Shown here: piece by piece, positions 4,768 to 6,343 of the stretch
Position numbering within the stretch: the stretch's first letter is position 1
How the letters are laid out: each line of letters begins with the position of its first letter
NCBI RefSeq assembly: GCF_024693525.1
Contig: NZ_JAILKR010000137.1
Coordinates: forward strand, 1-6,343
Direction: 5' to 3'
DNA length: 6,343 bases
DNA from: Selenomonas sp.
GTDB lineage: Bacteria > Bacillota_C > Negativicutes > Selenomonadales > Selenomonadaceae
Notes under the pieces: generated by a model
Seen by the model: the letters and a program-made list of their open reading frames with translations, nothing else
Told to the model about the DNA's origin: nothing
Databases searched by the model: none
Made by a program: the position numbers and the translations under genes

Positions 4768-6343
4768 TTATAAAGTCTTTAGGATATCCTCGGCAATCTG
4801 TTCAGCAGTCAGATGATGTTCCTGCGCCAGCTTGCCGTAGTCATAGCGGTCATAGAACTTCTTGGGCAGGCCGAAGTTCAGCACCTTCATCCTGTCAGCA
4901 CCATAGAAGCGGGCAATCTTCTCGCCGAAGCCGCCTTCCAGCACGCCATCTTCCAGCGTCACCACCATATCGTGGTTGTCTTTCAGACTCTCCAGCAATT
5001 CCTTATCCAACCCCGTGATAAAGAGCGGATTGATTACCGTAGCCTCAATGCCCTGGTCCTTGAGCTTGACTGCCGCATCCTCCGCCAGATTGTAGAAACT
5101 GCCCAGACCGATAAGGGCCACCTGGCTGCCCTGGCGGACCACCTCGTACTTGTTCCGTTCATCATAGGATTTACGGACGAGACGGTTGGAACTAGGCACC
5201 ATCATATGGGGCACGCGGATGGCCACAGGGTATTTTTCCTGCGCCACCGACCAGTCCAGCATGGCCTGATATTCCTCCGGCGAGGTCGGTGCCAAGTAAA
5301 CCAGATTGGGGATATTGCTCATCATGGGGATATCGTAGAAGCCCAGATGTGTCACATCATTCATGCCGTACATCGAGGCCCAGAATACCAAAAACGTTGC
5401 GGGACTGTTATTGACGCATACATCCTGTGCCAGCTGATCATAGGTACGCTGGAAGAACGAGGAATAATCCCCAAAGACCGGATGGGCACCATTTTTCGCC
5501 AAACCGGATGCCATAGCCACCGCCTGCTCCTCAGCAATGCCCACATCGATGTAATGCTCACCCATTTCCTCGCGGCGTGCCTGGGTAAGTCCCATGCTGG
5601 CAGGCGTAGCGGCCGAAATAGCGATGAATTTCTTATCCTCCTTGGCCAACCGCAGGAAGGTCTCCGCCGTCTGCTCCGCATAAGGGTCAATCAACGGCTG
5701 TGTCACTTCACCGGTCTCGATATCAAAGGGCATATGCCAGTGCCACTCTTCCTTATTCTCTTCGGCAAACTTATAGCCTTTTCCTTTTTTGGTGACAATA
5801 TGCAGCACCACAGGATGATCGATATCCTTGACTTCCTCCAGCGCCGCAATCATCGCCTCGGCATCATTGCCATCGGCCACGAAGCGATAATCAAGTCCCA
5901 TAGCCTTGAACAGATTGCGTTCCGACTTACCGTTGGTATCACGCAGTTCTTGGAAGCCCTTATACATGCCGCCATGCACCTCAGCAATACTCTGGTCATT
6001 GTCATTGAAGAGGATAATGAGGTTGGACTTCATCTCTCCCGCAGTATCCAGCCCTTCCAAGGCTTCACCGCCGCTCATGGAACCATCGCCGATGATGGCG
6101 ATGATGTTTTCCTTGTCCCCCTTGAGGTCACGAGCCTTGGCCAGTCCCGTTGCCAGACTGATGGAGGTAGACGTATGGCCCACATTGAACATATCGTGCG
6201 CGCTTTCCTCGGGGTTAGTATAGCCCGACACATCGTCATAATGCTCCTCATAGAGATAGGCATCCTTGCGGCCCGTCAGCATCTTATGGGGATAGGCCTG
6301 ATGGGAAATATCAAAGACAAACTTATCCTTCGGCGAATCAAAC
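4768..6343 (-). CDS. 1-deoxy-D-xylulose-5-phosphate synthase family protein (DXS-like), 5' end outside window
   Basis: The frame is open to the right edge, so the ATG at 6282 is internal: upstream codons read FDSPKDKFVFDISHQAYPHK, the conserved DXS N-terminal block. The 524 visible residues contain the GH motif NVGHTSTSIS (about 53-62), the thiamine-diphosphate GDGSMSGG...NDND motif (85-116), the HWHMPFD histidine region (about 201), the catalytic glutamate in GIAEEQAV (Glu271), and the pyrimidine-domain block YSSFFQRTYDQ. The architecture is that of DXS, which condenses pyruvate with glyceraldehyde 3-phosphate. Two oddities: the linker after NDND is some 35 residues shorter than in canonical DXS, and residues that canonical DXS uses around the acceptor phosphate appear replaced (W321, N328, H379). 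It may therefore be a DXS paralogue with altered acceptor specificity. It is the promoter-proximal visible gene of an operon with the flavodoxin; about 60 residues are missing beyond the edge. Confidence 0.85.
   Translation of the reverse strand, partial: FDSPKDKFVFDISHQAYPHKMLTGRKDAYLYEEHYDDVSGYTNPEESAHDMFNVGHTSTSISLATGLAKARDLKGDKENIIAIIGDGSMSGGEALEGLDTAGEMKSNLIILFNDNDQSIAEVHGGMYKGFQELRDTNGKSERNLFKAMGLDYRFVADGNDAEAMIAALEEVKDIDHPVVLHIVTKKGKGYKFAEENKEEWHWHMPFDIETGEVTQPLIDPYAEQTAETFLRLAKEDKKFIAISAATPASMGLTQARREEMGEHYIDVGIAEEQAVAMASGLAKNGAHPVFGDYSSFFQRTYDQLAQDVCVNNSPATFLVFWASMYGMNDVTHLGFYDIPMMSNIPNLVYLAPTSPEEYQAMLDWSVAQEKYPVAIRVPHMMVPSSNRLVRKSYDERNKYEVVRQGSQVALIGLGSFYNLAEDAAVKLKDQGIEATVINPLFITGLDKELLESLKDNHDMVVTLEDGVLEGGFGEKIARFYGADRMKVLNFGLPKKFYDRYDYGKLAQEHHLTAEQIAEDILKTL

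Noticed and set aside
6280..6282. ATG at 6282 as the start of the DXS-like gene.
   Set aside because: The frame stays open to the window edge and upstream codons encode the conserved FDSPKDK and HQAYPHK blocks, so this methionine is internal.

Overview
The window looks like a chromosomal segment of a low-to-mid GC anaerobe. Several proteins resemble those of Negativicutes such as Selenomonas and its relatives. That placement rests on protein flavour and gene mix, not on a marker gene, so it is tentative. No rRNA, tRNA, CRISPR array, insertion sequence or phage gene is visible. Almost all of the DNA is coding.

Left half (1-3003, minus strand): a probable operon reads leftward from a divergent promoter region. 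Its genes, in order, are an exported alpha/beta hydrolase with a dienelactone-hydrolase-like cysteine elbow, a 12-helix MFS exporter of the AraJ-like type (TTG start), a small cyclophilin-like fold protein (GTG start), and the first 52 codons of an NADPH-dependent FMN reductase/flavodoxin-family protein that runs off the left edge. A strong GC-rich hairpin lies between the hydrolase and the exporter and may tune expression of the distal genes.

Centre (3004-4057): a divergent intergenic region carries recognisable promoters in both directions. An imperfect 21-bp palindrome overlaps the -35 of the plus-strand gene and sits about 68 bp upstream of the predicted minus-strand start. That is the usual layout for a LysR-type regulator that represses itself and activates the divergent operon. 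The plus-strand gene is a full-length LysR-family regulator.

Right half (3997-6343, minus strand): a second minus-strand operon converges on the lysR-type gene. It contains a transketolase-family protein resembling 1-deoxy-D-xylulose-5-phosphate synthase (5' end outside the window), a short flavodoxin, and a stub encoding only the N-terminal ~60 residues of a Tat-signal-bearing MBL-fold hydrolase of the UlaG-like group. The stub loses its homology about 9 bp from the LysR stop codon, so it appears to be a truncated gene.

Taken together, the LysR-controlled block (hydrolase, exporter, small cyclophilin-like protein, flavin reductase) reads as a stress or small-molecule detoxification unit of unknown substrate. 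The most notable single observation is that the DXS-like enzyme keeps its thiamine-diphosphate machinery but seems to lack both arginines and the aspartate that canonical DXS uses around glyceraldehyde 3-phosphate.
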